The notes under the pieces were generated by a model that saw nothing but the letters and a program-made list of their open reading frames with translations, was not told the origin of the DNA and did not search any database. Shown piece after piece: positions 12,095-23,291 of a stretch of DNA of 64,000 nucleotides (positions are counted from its first letter, which is position 1; every line of letters starts with the position of its first letter). The position numbers and the translations under genes were made by a program. Source of the stretch: Apodemus sylvaticus (lineage: Eukaryota; Chordata; Mammalia; Rodentia; Muridae); contig NC_067477.1 in the NCBI RefSeq assembly GCF_947179515.1, positions 76,044,644 through 76,108,643 on the forward strand, written 5' to 3'.

Positions 12095-13340
12095 TTTTTT
12101 ACTCTAAGGTAGTGTCTATCACTAAGGATGAGGTATAGTTCTTAGAAGCAGCAAAATGATGGATCCTGCTTTCTCATACATTTTGCTGGTCTGTCTTTTT
12201 ATTGGCGAATCAATACCTATTGTTAAAAGGTGAAAATTCACTAGTGTCATTTTGTTGATTTCATGGTGGTTTCTTAAACATCCTTGGATTAATAGTTCTG
12301 GTATTTTTATTTTTCCCTTGTAACCTTCAGGCATATTCTTCTTCTTTTCACCCTATGTTTCTGTTCTAATAACTTATTAAAAAGTCATCATCATACAATC
12401 AACTGTTGTTCTTATGGTTCTGGCTTTATATGTGATCTGGCTATTGCAGCTTTCAGTGATAGTTATTTAGTGGACCTTGTGTTTGAATTATAATATTTCA
12501 TAGGAATTTTTTAAATAATTGTTTATTTTATGTATGAGTACACTGTAGCTGTCTTCTGACACATCAGAAGAGGCCATCGGATCTCAGTACATTTAGTTAT
12601 GGCACACCATATGGTTGCAGGAATTGAACTCAGGACCTCTGGAAGAACATTCAGTGCTCTAAACCACTGAGCTATCTCTCCAGGCCTGAGATTTTCTTTT
12701 CTCATGCTATTTAGTCTGGCCGTCTTGTGGCTGGATGAATATTTTTTCTAAATTTGAGTAATTTTCTCCTATTATTTTATTGAAAAAAACTAACAATGCC
12801 ATTGACCTAGACTTCTTCTACAGCCATAATTCATAGATTTGATCTTTTCATTGCATCTCAATGGTCCTACAAATTCTTATTGTTTTTTTTAATTACATTA
12901 CTCCATTGAATGATGCCACTTCTCTATCTTTTCTTCAGATCCTGATGCTCTGTCTAGTACATGATCCTTCCTGTTGGTAAAGTTTCCACTGAGCTTTTTT
13001 ACTCAACACTTTGTTTCACTCTAGTATGGCTATGGATTTCTATTCCTTCATTGAATTTAATTTTCATATTCTGAATTTCTTTTAGCTATTTGTGTTTTCT
13101 TATATTTCACTAATTTTATTCATGTCCTCAGATATTTTCTTTTGCCTTTAAACTAGTTTAATGTGCTTATAATTTTTATTTTAACCCTGTTTCTTGATGT
13201 TCCATCTAAACTGTTCCATCTTAAAGAACTTTACTAAAAGGACTGATTATTTTGCAGGGAGATATAATATCTTGGTTTATTATATTTTTTGTAGTGTTCT
13301 GATGAGATCTGCGCAGCTAGATTTAGGATGTTGGCTATCT
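12095..13340 (-). pseudogene. Old L1 ORF2 start and ORF1 remnants, antisense, split by a B2
   Basis: ACTCTAAGGTAGTGTCTATC, GCAGCAAAATGATGGATCCTG (key words only) and TCTGTCTTTTTATTGGCG are the complement of the ORF2 N-terminal region, compared with the intact copy at 51000-51110. Beyond the B2, TTTATTGAAAAAAACT...AATGCCATTGACCT...ATAATTCATAGATTTGATCTTTTCATTG fits an older ORF1. All reading frames are destroyed. Confidence 0.55.
12512..12688 (-). mobile_element. B2 SINE, antisense
   Basis: The complement of a near full-length B2. The tRNA-derived head is at the right end (GAGATAGCTCAGTGG when complemented, near 12660-12680). The internal box region TTGAACTCAGGACCTCTGGA and the tail block AGTACACTGTAGCTGTCTTC are clear. 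It sits within old L1 DNA. RNA polymerase III boxes are recognisable but mutated. Confidence 0.92.
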
Positions 13341-13830
13341 TTTAGTATGAAGTTTTAACCCATGAGTACAGAATCCAAAGGCAAGGTTATGAGCTAGGTG
13401 ATATTGAAAACTCTGAAAAAGGCAGTTTAAGGATCTGGAGGCCATGGTCTCCAGATGGAGGTATATGGTCTCATACCAAGGCCAGGAACTTCCAGAGCCA
13501 CTGAGGAAATTGCTTAGTGAAGTTGGCCACAGCTTTGGGCTTCTCCTATCATGTTCAAGTGGGGGTCTGAGTAACTAAATGCCAAAATGGCCAGAGAAGC
13601 CATGTGGAATTGCTAGAGAATGAAGGTCTAGAAGTAGAACATTGCCAGGAAAGGGAATGGGTTGGGTCTCCTTTCAAGTTTGCAGACTGAATTACTGTAC
13701 AACTATACCTACTCAACGAGGTTACAGACAAGACTTGGAGGTAGAGAAATCCAGGGTCTGGGTGGAGTCTAGGTCTCAATCCATTGTTCATTGGCTAAAC
13801 TATGAAAAGTCCTTCACATCTCAATTTTAG
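13341..13830 (-). mobile_element. Possible L1 5'UTR remnant, antisense
   Basis: It adjoins the antisense ORF1-like remnant and is more GC-rich than its surroundings, with repeated GGAGGTATATGGTCTC/GGAGGTAGAG-type blocks and a proline/serine-rich shadow frame. Position suggests the 5'UTR of the same old L1. Sequence alone does not prove it. Confidence 0.35.
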
Positions 13831-13983
13831 TGAAAATAACTAGTTCTTGTACACAGAATATATTTCAGACATTTAAAATCTGTAATGACTTTAAGAAAAT
13901 AGATTTCTCAGAGTTCCAAAGGACAAGGCAAAGAGTAGTTACCAGTAACAGAAAATTCTTGAAAAAAATCAGTGTTTAAAATT

Positions 13984-14016
13984 GTATTATTATTATTATT
14001 ATTATTACTATTAATT
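13984..14016. repeat. (ATT)n microsatellite
   Basis: Short ATT repeat directly before the antisense L1 3' end. It may derive from that element's A-rich tail. Confidence 0.8.
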
Positions 14017-14027
14017 TTATTTTTTTA

Positions 14028-15110
14028 CAGTCCAGCCATTGCTCCCTCCAGGTTCTTTTTCCCACAGTTCCTTATCCCATTCCTCCTCCCTCCTGTCTCA
14101 AAGTTGATGTCCCTCATGCCAGGCCTCCCCACTCTCTAGAACCTCAAGTGTCTCAGGGTTAAGTGCCTCTTCTCCCACTAAGCAAGACCTCTGGTATATA
14201 TGTGTTGGAGGCCTCTGACCAGCTCCTTTTTCCACTTGGTTAGTGGCTCAGTGTCTGAGAGATCTCAGGGGTCCAGATTAGTTGAGATTGCTGGTCTTCC
14301 TATGGGGTTGCTTTCCTCCTCAGCTTCTTCCAGCCTTTCCCTAATTCAACTATAGGGGTCCTCAACTTTAGTCCAATGGTTGGTTGTAAGTATGTGCATC
14401 TGCCTCAGTCAGCTGCCTGTTGGGCCTCTCAGATGACAAGCATGCTAGGCTCCTGTCTCTAAGCACACCTTAGTATCAGTAATAGTATCAGACCTTGGAG
14501 CCTCCCCTTGAGATGGATCCCAAGTTGGGCTGGTCACTAGAATGCCTTTCTCTCAGTATCTTATCCATTTTTATCCCTGCAGGGTTTTTTTTTTTGACGG
14601 TAACAATTCTAAATCAGAATTTTTGACTGTGGGATGACAACCTCATCCCTCTACTTGATGGCCTGTCTTTCTAATGGAAGTAGACTCTACAAGTTCCATC
14701 TCCCCCCCCACCCCCGTTGGCCATTTCATCTAAGGTTCCTCCCTTTGAGTCCTGAGAATCTCTTACCTTCCAGGTCTCTGGCACTTTCTAGAAGGTCCCC
14801 CTACCTCTCAACCACTGAGGCTGCATATTTCCATTCATTCTGTTTGTCCTCTAGGCTTTGCCCTGTCTCTCCCAATCTCTACCCCCATTCTTGATCATGT
14901 TCCCTTTCCCCTCTTCACTCTCTGCCTCCATCCCTCTGCCTCCTATGATTATTTTTTTCTCCCTCCCTAGTGAGATCGAAACATCTTTACTTGGGCCCTT
15001 CTGCTTGCTAACCTTCTTGAGTTCTGTGGATTGTATCCTAGGTATTCTGTGCATTTTTGTATAATATCTACTTATTAATGAGTGAATACCATTTTAAGAC
15101 ATTGCCTTAC
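14028..15110 (-). mobile_element. L1 3'UTR (Lx/Mus-like) with ORF2 terminus, antisense
   Basis: About 1 kb matching the complement of a long murine L1 3'UTR: AGTGCCTCTTCTCCCACTAAG, TTCAACTATAGGGGTCC, CAGTCAGCTGCCTGTTGGGCC, GAGATGGATCCCAAGTTGGGC, TTTGACTGTGGGATGACAAC and TTCTTGAGTTCTGTGGATTG (all key words only). It ends in TATTAATGAGTGAATACCA, the end of ORF2. It is truncated just beyond that point. Confidence 0.88.
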
Positions 15111-16066
15111 TTGATATGGTATGAGGATTATACATTTATAAAAAAATCAAGATATATTTTATACCAATGCTAATGTGGATTCCAGGATATCTCTTAACAA
15201 TGAATGTTTTCAGAGCTGAAATAAGATCAAATAAGTTATAGCTTCTTACAATAGCGTTTATGCAAGCAAAGCTGTTATACAAATAGCTTTTAAACTATTA
15301 ATATTATATACATCAAATTGTGACTCAGTAGAAGTGAAATTCCATCCTTTCTCTAAATCAAACATTTTTTATGAACCAAAGTCCACAAGTCATTGTATTT
15401 ATTAGGAAACAATGGGGATGGAGTTGCTATATCATTGATACAGGGATAAGTAGAATACCCTGAGTTGGACAGAGAAGGGGGAAAATGAAAGGAAAGCAGG
15501 AACCAGGAAAGAATGGGTGGACTGGGCTCTTGGGGAGACAAGCTATAGCACCCTAAATATGTGTTATATTCAACTGAACAGGAAGGTAAAGTTATTTGCA
15601 CACAACTGAATCAAGGAGGCAAAGTTTAAGGTGCATAGCTAAACCATAAGTCATGTTTAGCTAATCTTTTTAGGAGTAGTCTCTATAGGGGGCAGTCTTT
15701 AGGCCATAACTATCTGAAGGTTTAGAGCTATGACATTTTCTGCATATAGTCTGAACATCTTCAAGCACCTAGAGAATTGCTTTGAAGAATCCCTTTGTGC
15801 CTCACCCTAAAAATGGTATGGGAAAAGTCTTGTCCATATTCCTATGGGTATTGGGCTGTGGTCTATGCCCATCTCAATGATGGACACTCATGATTGTTTT
15901 CATTCACTCTTGGATTCTGCTGACTTCCACAGAGGAGTAAGGTTATGGAGCATGATTGTGACCCTTCAGCAAGCAAAGAATTGCCCCAAGGTTTAAAGCA
16001 AAAGTAAGTTAGCATTGGCAAGATAAAAGTGAATCCATAGCACATGGTTTGCAGGACCCACATTAT
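15111..16066. other. Unassigned AT-rich DNA
   Basis: No gene or named repeat recognised. The open frames here (for example 15353-15601 and 15863-16063 on the minus strand) have no recognisable domain. Confidence 0.45.
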
Positions 16067-16078
16067 CCTATTGGTCTT
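16067..16078. repeat. Target-site duplication, left copy
   Basis: CCTATTGGTCTT, matching CCTATTGTTCTT at 22621-22632 with one mismatch. It flanks the minus-strand full-length L1. Confidence 0.75.
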
Positions 16079-19000
16079 TTTTAATATTTTTATTTTCTAT
16101 ATTCTTTGTTTACATTCCAAATGATTTCCCCATTCCCAGATCCCCCCCTCCCCATATGTCCCATAAACATTCTTCTCTCCATCCATTCTCTAATCACCTC
16201 CCTCCTTTTTCTCTGTCCTTATATTCCCCTCCAATGCTAGATCAATCCTTTCCAGGATCAGGACCCTCTCCATATGTCTTCTTGGGAGTCCTTTGTTATG
16301 TGATTTGTGCCTTGGGGATTCAGGGCTTCTGGGCTAATTAATATCCACTTATCAGAGATTGCATTCCATATGTATTCTTTTGTGTTTGGGTTACCTCACT
16401 TAGGATGATATTTTCCAGATCAAACCATTTGCCTAAAAATTTTGTGAATTCATTGTTTCTAACTGCTGAGTAGTATTCCATTGTATAAATATACCACATT
16501 TTCTATATCCATTCCTCCTTTGAGGGACATCTGGGTTCTTTCCAGCTTCTGGCTATTATAAATAAGGCTGCTATGAACATAATGGTGCATGCATCTTTAT
16601 TGCATGCTGGGGATTCCTTTGGGGTATATGCCCAGGAGAGGTATAGCAGGGTCCTCCGGAAGTGTCGTGTCCAGTTTTATGAGGCACCGCCAGACTGATT
16701 TCCAAAGTGGTTGTAGCATCTTACAGCCCCACCAGCAGTGAAGGAGTGTTCCTCTTTCTCCACATCCTCCCCAACACCTGCTGTCTCCTGAGTTTTTGAC
16801 CTTAGCCATTCTGACTGGTGTAAGGTGAAATCTCAGGGTTGTTTTGATCTGCATTTTCCTAATGACTAATGATGTTGAGTACTTCTTAAGGTGCCTCTTG
16901 GCCATCCGAATTTCTTCAGGTGAAAATTCTTTGTTTAGATCTGTATCCCATTTTTTAATAGGGTTATTTGGTTCCCTGGGGTCTAACTTCTTGAGTTCTT
17001 CATATATATTGGATATAAGCCCTCTATCAGATGTAGGGTTGGTGAATTTCCTTTCCCAATTTAATTGTTGCCGTTTTGTCCTTTTAACAGTGTCCTTTGC
17101 CTTACAGAAACTTTGTAATTTTATGAAGTCCCATTTGTCAATTCTTGATCTTAGAGCATAAGCTATTGGTTATCTGTTCAGGAACTTTTCCCCCGTGCCC
17201 ATGTCCTCTAGGGTCTTCCCCAGTTTCTTTTCTCTTAGTTTCAGTGTGTCTGATTTTACATGTAGGTCCTTGATCCACTTGGAGTGAAGATTAGTACATG
17301 GAGAGAATGGATCAATTAACATTCTTCTGCATGCTGACCTCCAATTGAACCAGCACCATTTGTTGAAAAGGCTATCTTTTTTCCACTGGATGTTTTTGGC
17401 TCCTTTGTCGAAGATCAAGTGACCATATGTGGATGTGGGTTCATTTCTGGATCTTCAATTCTATTCCATTGGTCCACTTGTCTGTCACTGTGCCAATACC
17501 ATGCAGTTTTTAATACTATTGCTCTGTAGTATTGCTTGGAGTCAGGGATACTGATTGCCCCAGAATTTCTTTTGTTGTTGAGAATAGTTTTAGCTATCCT
17601 GGATTTTTTGTTATTCCAGATGAATTTGAGAATTGCTTTTTCTAACTCTGTGAAGAAATGAGTTGGGATTTTGATGGGGATTGCATTGAATCTGTAGATT
17701 GCTTTTAGGAAGATGGCCATTTTAACTATATTAATCCTGCCAAGCCACGAGCATGGCAGATTTTTCCATTTTCTGAGGTCTTCGTCAATTTCCTTCTTCA
17801 GAGACCTGAAGTTCTTGTCATATAGATCTTTCACTTGTTTGGTTAGAGTCACGCCAAGATACTTTATATTGTTGTGGCTATTGTGAAGGGTGTCATTTCC
17901 CTAACTTCTTTCTCAGGCTGCTTATCCTTTGAGTATAGGAAGGCAACTGATTTGCTTGAGTTGATTTTATAACCAGCCACTTTGCTGAAGTTGTTTATCA
18001 GCTGTAGGAGTTCTCTGGTGGAGGTTTTCGGGTCACTTAAGTAGACAATCATGTCATCTGCAAATAGTGATAATTTGACTTCTTCCTTTCCAATTTGTAT
18101 CCCCTTGACCTCCTTATGTTGTCGAATTGCTCTAGCTAGAACTTCAAGTACTACATTGAATAGATATATAGAGAGAGGACAGCCTTGTCTAGTCCCTAAT
18201 TTTAGTGGGATTGCGTCAAGTTTCTCTCCGTTTAGTTTGATGTTGGCTACCGGTTGGCTGTATATTGCTTTAACGATGTTTAGGTATGGGCCTTGAATTC
18301 CTGTTCTTTCCAAGACTTTTAACATGAAAGGATGCTGAATTTTGTCAAATGCATTTTCTGCATCTAATGAGATGATCATATGTTTTTTTTTCTTGAGTTT
18401 TGTTATGTAGTGGATAGCATTGATGGATTTCCTTATATTGAACCATCCTTGCATCCCTGGGATGAAGCCTACTTGATTATGGTGGACGATCGTTTTGATG
18501 TGTTCATGGATTCGGTTGACAAGAATTTTATTAAGTATTTTTCCATCAATATTCATAAGAGAGATTGGCCTGAAGTTCTCTTTCTTTGTTGGATCTTTGT
18601 GTGGTTTTGGTATCAGCATAATTTTGGCATCATAGAATGAGTTGGGGAGAGTTCCTTATGTTTCTATTTTGTGGATAGTTTGAAGAGTATTGGTGTTAGG
18701 TCTTCTATGAAGGTCTGATAGAATTCTGCACTGAAGCCATCTGGTCCCATGCTTTTTTTGGTTGGGAGACTTTCTATGACCCTTTTTATTTCTTCAGGTG
18801 TTATGGGACTGTTTAGTTGATCTATATGATCCTGATTTAGTTTTGGTGTGGGATATCTGTCTAGGAAACTGTCCATTTCCTCCAGATTCTCCAGTTGTGT
18901 TGAGTACAGGCTTTTGTAGTAGGATCTAATGATTTTTTGAATGTCCTCAGTTTCTGTTGTTATATCTCCCTTTTCATTTCTAAGTTTGTTAATCTGGATA

Positions 19001-19597
19001 CTGTGTGCCCATTGGTTAGTCTGGCTAAGGTTTTATCTATCTTGTTGATTTTCTCAAAGAACCTGCTCCTGGCTTTGTTGATTCTTTGTATGGTTCTCTT
19101 TGTTTCTACTTGATTGATTTCAGCCCTGAGTTTGATGATTTCCTGCCTTCTTCTCCTCCTGGGTGAAATAGTTTCTTTTTGCTCCAGGTCTTTCAGATGT
19201 GTCATTAAGCTGTTAGTGTCTGCTCTCTCCTTTTTCTTTTTGGAGGCACTCAGGGCTATGAGTTTCCTCTTAGCACTGCTTTCATTGTGTCCCATAGATT
19301 TAGGTATGCTATGTCTTCATTTTCATTAAGTTCTAAAAAGTCTTTAATTTCTTTCTTTATTTCTACCTTGACCAAGGTATCATTGAGTAGAATATTGTTC
19401 AGTTTCCACGTGTATGTGGGTTTTCTGTTGTTTTTGATGCTATTGAAGACCACTTTTACTCCATAGTGATCTGATAGGAGGCATGGGATTAGTTCTATCT
19501 TCTTATATTTGTTGAGGTCTGTCTTGTGACCAATTATATGGTCGATTTTGGAGAAGGTACCATGAGGTGCTAAGAAAAAGGTATATTCTTTTGCGTT

Positions 19598-19619
19598 AAG
19601 ATAGAATGTTCTATATATA
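19598..19619. repeat. Target-site duplication, left copy (nested L1)
   Basis: A 22 bp stretch that begins AAGATAGAATGTT and ends TATATATA. It recurs at 20108-20129 with one C/T difference. It belongs to the ORF2 of the host L1. Confidence 0.85.
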
Positions 19620-20107
19620 ATGGATTACTATTCAGCCTTTAGAAACAATGAATTCATGAAATTCTTAGGCAAATGGATGGAGCTAGAGAACATCATAATA
19701 AGTGAGGTAACCCAGACTCAAAAGGTGAATCATGGTATGCACTCACTAATAAGTGGATATTAACCTAGAAAACTGGAATACCCAAAACATAATCTACACA
19801 TCAAATGAGGTACAAGAAGAAAGGAAGAGTGGTCCCTTGTTCTGGAAAGACTCAGTGAAGCAGTATTCAGCAAAACCAGAACGTGGAAGTGGGAAGGGGT
19901 GGGTGGGAGGACAGGGGGAGAGAAGGGGGCTTACGGGACTTTTGGGGAGTGGGGGGGCTAGAAAAGGGGAAATCATTTGAAATGTAAATAAAAAATATAT
20001 CGAGTAAAAAAAAATTTAAACAAACAAAAAAAAAAAAAGAAAGAAAGAAAAGAAAAGAAAACACCAGGGATTGACAATGAAGACTAAAGGGAAAATGTCT
20101 TAAAAAA
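19620..20107 (+). mobile_element. Short L1 3' end with putative 3' transduction
   Basis: A 5'-truncated L1 inserted in the opposite orientation into the old minus-strand L1. It holds the last ORF2 codons (TACTATTCAGCC...AATGAATTCATGAAATTC), the 3'UTR with G-runs and the AAATCATTTGAAATG end. After the first A-rich tail (20006-20060, with CAAAC and GAAA interruptions) come about 40 bp of non-L1 sequence (CACCAGGGATTGACAATGAAG onward, 20062-20101), a second A-run (20102-20109) and the target-site duplication. That order is the signature of read-through past the L1 poly(A) signal. Confidence 0.88.
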
Positions 20108-20114
20108 AAGATAG

Positions 20115-20120
<6 letters not shown>

Positions 20121-20178
<58 letters not shown>
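20121..20178. repeat. (TA)n microsatellite at insertion junction
   Basis: The TATATATA at the end of the right-hand target-site duplication has expanded to about 27 TA units. The uninterrupted L1 copy has only CTATATATATC at this place (near 50615). Open frames of tyrosine/isoleucine across it are artefacts. Confidence 0.92.
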
Positions 20179-20181
<3 letters not shown>

Positions 20182-20772
20182 AAATCTAATTCTTCCAAAG
20201 CTTCAATTAGTTTCATTGTGTCCCTGTTCGGTTTCTGTTTTCCTGATCGGTCCATTGAGGAAAGTGCAGTGTTGAAGTCACCCACAATTATTGTGTTAGG
20301 TACAATGTGAGCTTTGAGCTTTAATAAAGTTTCTTTTATGAATGAGGGTGCCCTTGCATTTGGAGCATAGATGTTTAGGATTGAGAGTTCTTCTTGTTGT
20401 ATTTTTTCTTTGACCAGCAAGAAGTGTCCCTCAGAGTCTCTTTTGATGACTTTGGGTTGAAAGTCAATTTTATCTGATATTAGAATGGCTATTCCAGCTT
20501 GTTTCCTGAGACCATTTGCTTGTAAAATTGTCTTCCAGCCTTTTACTCTAAGGTAGTGTTTGTCTTTGACCTGAGGTGTTTTTCCTGTATGCAGCAAAAT
20601 GTAGGGTCCTGTTTATGTATCCAGTCGGTTAGTCGATGTCTTTTTATTGGAGCATTGAGTCCATTGATGTTAAGAGATATTAAGGAATAGTGATTGTTAC
20701 TTCCTGTCATTTTTGATGTTATTTTTTAAATTTGATTAGTTAACTTCTTTTGGGTCTGATGAGAGAAGGTTA

Positions 20773-21972
20773 CTATCTTGCTTTTTCCAGGGTGAAGTTT
20801 CCCTCCTTGTATTGGTGTTTTCCTCCTACTATCCTTTGTAGGGCTGGATTTGTGGATAGATATTGGGTAAAAATGGTTTTGTCATGAAATATCTTACTTT
20901 CTCCATCTATGGTGATTGAGAGTTTTGCTGGGTACATTAGTTTTGTCTGGCATTTGTGTTCTCTTAGAGTCTGCATGAGATCTGCCCAGGATCTTCTAGC
21001 TTTCATAGTCTCAGGTGAGAAATCTGGTGTGATTCTGATACGTCTTCCTTTATATGTTACTCGGCCTTTTTCTCTTACTGCCTTTAATATTCTTTCTTTG
21101 TTTAGAACATTTGGTGTTTTGATTATTATGTGACGCGAGGTATTTCTGATCTGGTCCTGTCTTTTTGGAGTTCTGTAGGCTTCTTGTATATTCATGGGCA
21201 TCTCTCTCTTTAGGTTAGGGAAATTTTCTTCCAAAATTTTATTGAAGATATTTGCTGGCCCTTTAAGTTGTAAATCTTCACTCTCATCTATTCCTATAAT
21301 CCTTAGGTTTGGTCTTTTCATTGTATCCTGGATTTCCTGGATTTTTTGCGTTACAAGCTTTTTGCATTTTGTATTTTCTTTAACTGTTGAGTCCATGGTT
21401 TCTATGGTATCTTCAGCATCTGAGATTCTTTCTTCTATCTCTTGTTTTCTGTTGTTGATATTTGCATCTATGTCCCATGATTTCTTTCCAAGGTTTTCTA
21501 TCTCCAAAGTTGTCTCCCTTTGAGTTTTCTTAGTTGTTTCTACTTCTGATTTTAGATCCTGGATGGTTTTGCTTAGCTCCTTCACTTGCTTGTTTGTGCT
21601 TTCCTGTAATTCTTTAAGAGATGTTTCCTCTTTCATGACCTCAGCCTGTTGACCAAAGTTCTCCTGTATTTATTTAAGTGTTTTTTGCATTTCTTCCTTA
21701 TTGGCTTTTGTATTCTCCTGAATTTCTTTCAATGTTTTTTGTGTTTCCCTTGTAAGGGCTTCTAACTTTTGATCCATTTTCTCCTGAATTTCTTTAAGTA
21801 TGTCCTTCATGTGTTCCTGTACCAGCATCATGACCAATGATTTTAAAGCCAAATCTTGTTTTACTGGTGTGATGGGGTATCCAGGACATGCTGTTGAACT
21901 AGAATTGGGTTCAGATGCTGCCATCTTGCCTTGATTTCTGTTAGTGACGTTCCTGCGTTTGCCTTTTGCCAT
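20773..21972 (-). pseudogene. L1 ORF1 pseudogene (one clear nonsense codon)
   Basis: Encoded the ORF1p RNA-binding chaperone. It starts MAKGKRRNVTNRNQ at 21972 and keeps the coiled coil, the RRM (RPNLRIIGIDESED) and the C-terminal domain (ARRSWADLMQTLREHKC). A TAA at 21670-21672 replaces the GAA present in the intact copy (the LKEIQEN repeat), cutting the frame in the coiled coil. A further open piece (287 codons, 20773-21636) runs to the normal end. The coiled coil has fewer 22-residue repeats than the young copy at 51220-52479. Confidence 0.93.
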
Positions 21973-22620
21973 CTAGTTCTCACTGGTGTTAGTTGGTCTT
22001 GTCAATGCTGGACTTACCAGTGCAAGCTGCCTCTTCCCAGGTGGCCTCTGGTGCACAGCTGACCTTCTGCACTGCCTGCAGACAGGGTGCTGTGGCCCAG
22101 GCTGTTCAGATCCTGAAGCAGACACCTGAAGGCTCCCGCAGGGACCTGCTGGACTCACCAGAGCACATTGACTCGTCCCAGCTAGCCTCCTGGATGCCCC
22201 TCTTGCCTCTTGCAGGACCTGGAGATGTGGCGTTGCAGCCCAGGCTGTTCTGGATCCGGAAGCGGTGATCTGAAGACTCCTGCCAGAGGCCTCAGGACTG
22301 GAACCTAAGCTCTGTGCTGCTGGAGCAAGCTGTGCACTCCCAGTCTGCTGCAGGGTGCACACCAGGTCTCTTGCACTTCCTGAAGACCGAGTGCTGTGAC
22401 CCAGGCTGTTCAGATCCTGAAGCATACACCTGAAGGCTCCTGCAGGGACCTGATGGACTCACCAGAGCACACTGACTCCTCCCAGCTGGCCTCCTGGATG
22501 CCCCTTTTGCGTCTTGCAGGACCTGGAGATGTGGCGTTGCAGCCCAGGCTGTTCTGGATCCAGAAGCGGAGATCTGAGGGCTCCCGCCAGAGGCCTCCTG
22601 CCAGAGGCCTCAGTACTCAC
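21973..22620 (-). promoter_or_regulatory. L1 5'UTR with two tandem monomers (304 bp period)
   Basis: The block CCCAGGCTGTTCAGATCCTGAAGCA (pointer only) occurs at about 22097 and 22401. The following 190 bp (CCTGAAGGCTCC..., GACCTGGAGATGTGGCGTTGCAGCC...) also recur, giving a 304 bp repeat period. In the minus sense this is a two-unit promoter array ahead of ORF1, as in other murine L1s. Plus-strand frames here are shadows. Confidence 0.85.
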
Positions 22621-22632
22621 CCTATTGTTCTT
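22621..22632. repeat. Target-site duplication, right copy
   Basis: CCTATTGTTCTT, partner of 16067-16078. Confidence 0.75.
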
Positions 22633-22687
22633 AACATCTAATTTAAAAATGATAATCTTTTAAAAACATTTATGATATTTTCTAGAA

Positions 22688-22892
22688 CAATAGTTCTCAG
22701 CATTACCCATGCTGTGACCCTTAAATGCAATTCCTTGTGTTGTAGTGACCTCCAAACACAAAATTATTATGTTGCTATTTCAAAATTGTTATTTTGCTGT
22801 TGTTACAAATCATAACATAAATATCTGATATACAGGATATCTGGTATGTGACCTGTTAAAGTTTTGTTCAACCACCAAAAGGGTGGCGACCT
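22688..22892. mobile_element. URR1-like hAT-Charlie DNA transposon
   Basis: GTTCTCAGCATTACCCATGCTGTGACCC at the left (pointer only), a core AAATATCTGATATACAGGATATCTG and the right end CACCAAAAGGGTGGCGACC match the non-autonomous rodent element URR1 as I recall it. No coding capacity. Another repeat begins directly at its right end. Confidence 0.75.
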
Positions 22893-23291
22893 GTACTGGC
22901 TGGTTTTGTGTATCAACTTGACACAAGCTGGAGTTAGATCACAGAAAGAAGCCTCCCTTGAGGAAGTGCCTCCGTGAGATCCATCTGTAAGGCATTTTCT
23001 CAATTAGTGATCAAGGATGTGAGGGCCTATTGTAGGTGGTGCCATTCTTGGGCTAGTAGTCTTGGGTTCTACAAGAAAGCAAGCTGAGCAAGCCAGGGGA
23101 AGCAAGGCAGTAAGTAGCATCCCTCTATAGCCTCTGCATCAGCTCCTGCTTCCTGGCCTGCTTGAGGTCCAGTCCTGACTTCCTTTGGTCATGAACAGCA
23201 GTATGGAAGTGTAAACTGGATAAACGCTTTCCTCCCCAACTTGCATTTTGGTCATCATGTGTGTGCAGGAATAGAAACCCTTACTAAGACA
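22893..23291. mobile_element. Medium-reiterated rodent repeat, family unnamed
   Basis: Begins TACTGGCTGGTTTTGTGTAT, passes through GGCATTTTCTCAATTAGTGA, AGCAAGCCAGGGGAAGCAAG and CATCAGCTCCTGCTTCCTGG, and ends AATAGAAACCCTTACTAAGAC. I recognise this as a common murine interspersed sequence but cannot name the family with confidence. No open frame. Confidence 0.6.

Larger units (their letters stand above)
16339..20710 (-). pseudogene. L1 ORF2 pseudogene, interrupted by nested L1
   Basis: Once encoded the endonuclease/reverse transcriptase of L1. Pieces retain clear ORF2 text: the endonuclease segment with DFNTALSSMD and NIYAPNARAP (20121-20597), RT segments with TKKSMGPDGFSAEFYQTF (18664-18876), then LDAENAFDKIQHPFM, GTRQGCPLS and FADDMIVYL (17864-18619), and the C-terminal RCWGGCGERGTLLHCWWGC knuckle (16597-16905). 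Frameshifts and stops separate these pieces, and a 0.5 kb L1 fragment plus a TA repeat split the endonuclease from the linker. Many plus-strand frames opposite it are shadows. Confidence 0.95.
16079..22620 (-). mobile_element. Old near-full-length L1, minus strand
   Basis: Complete L1 order in the minus sense: 5'UTR (about 22620-21973), ORF1 (21972-20773), short spacer, ORF2 (20710-16339), 3'UTR (16338-16079) with an A-rich tail. It is bounded by an 11-of-12 target-site duplication. ORF1 has at least one nonsense codon and ORF2 is broken many times, so it is dead. A plus-strand L1 fragment (19620-20107) interrupts ORF2. Its 3'UTR (TTTACATTCCAAATGATTTC) matches that of the fragment at 60205-60705 and differs from the younger copies. 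Confidence 0.93.

Noticed and set aside
20116..20310. Tyrosine/isoleucine-repeat frame
   Set aside because: Translation of the (TA)n run at the nested L1 junction.
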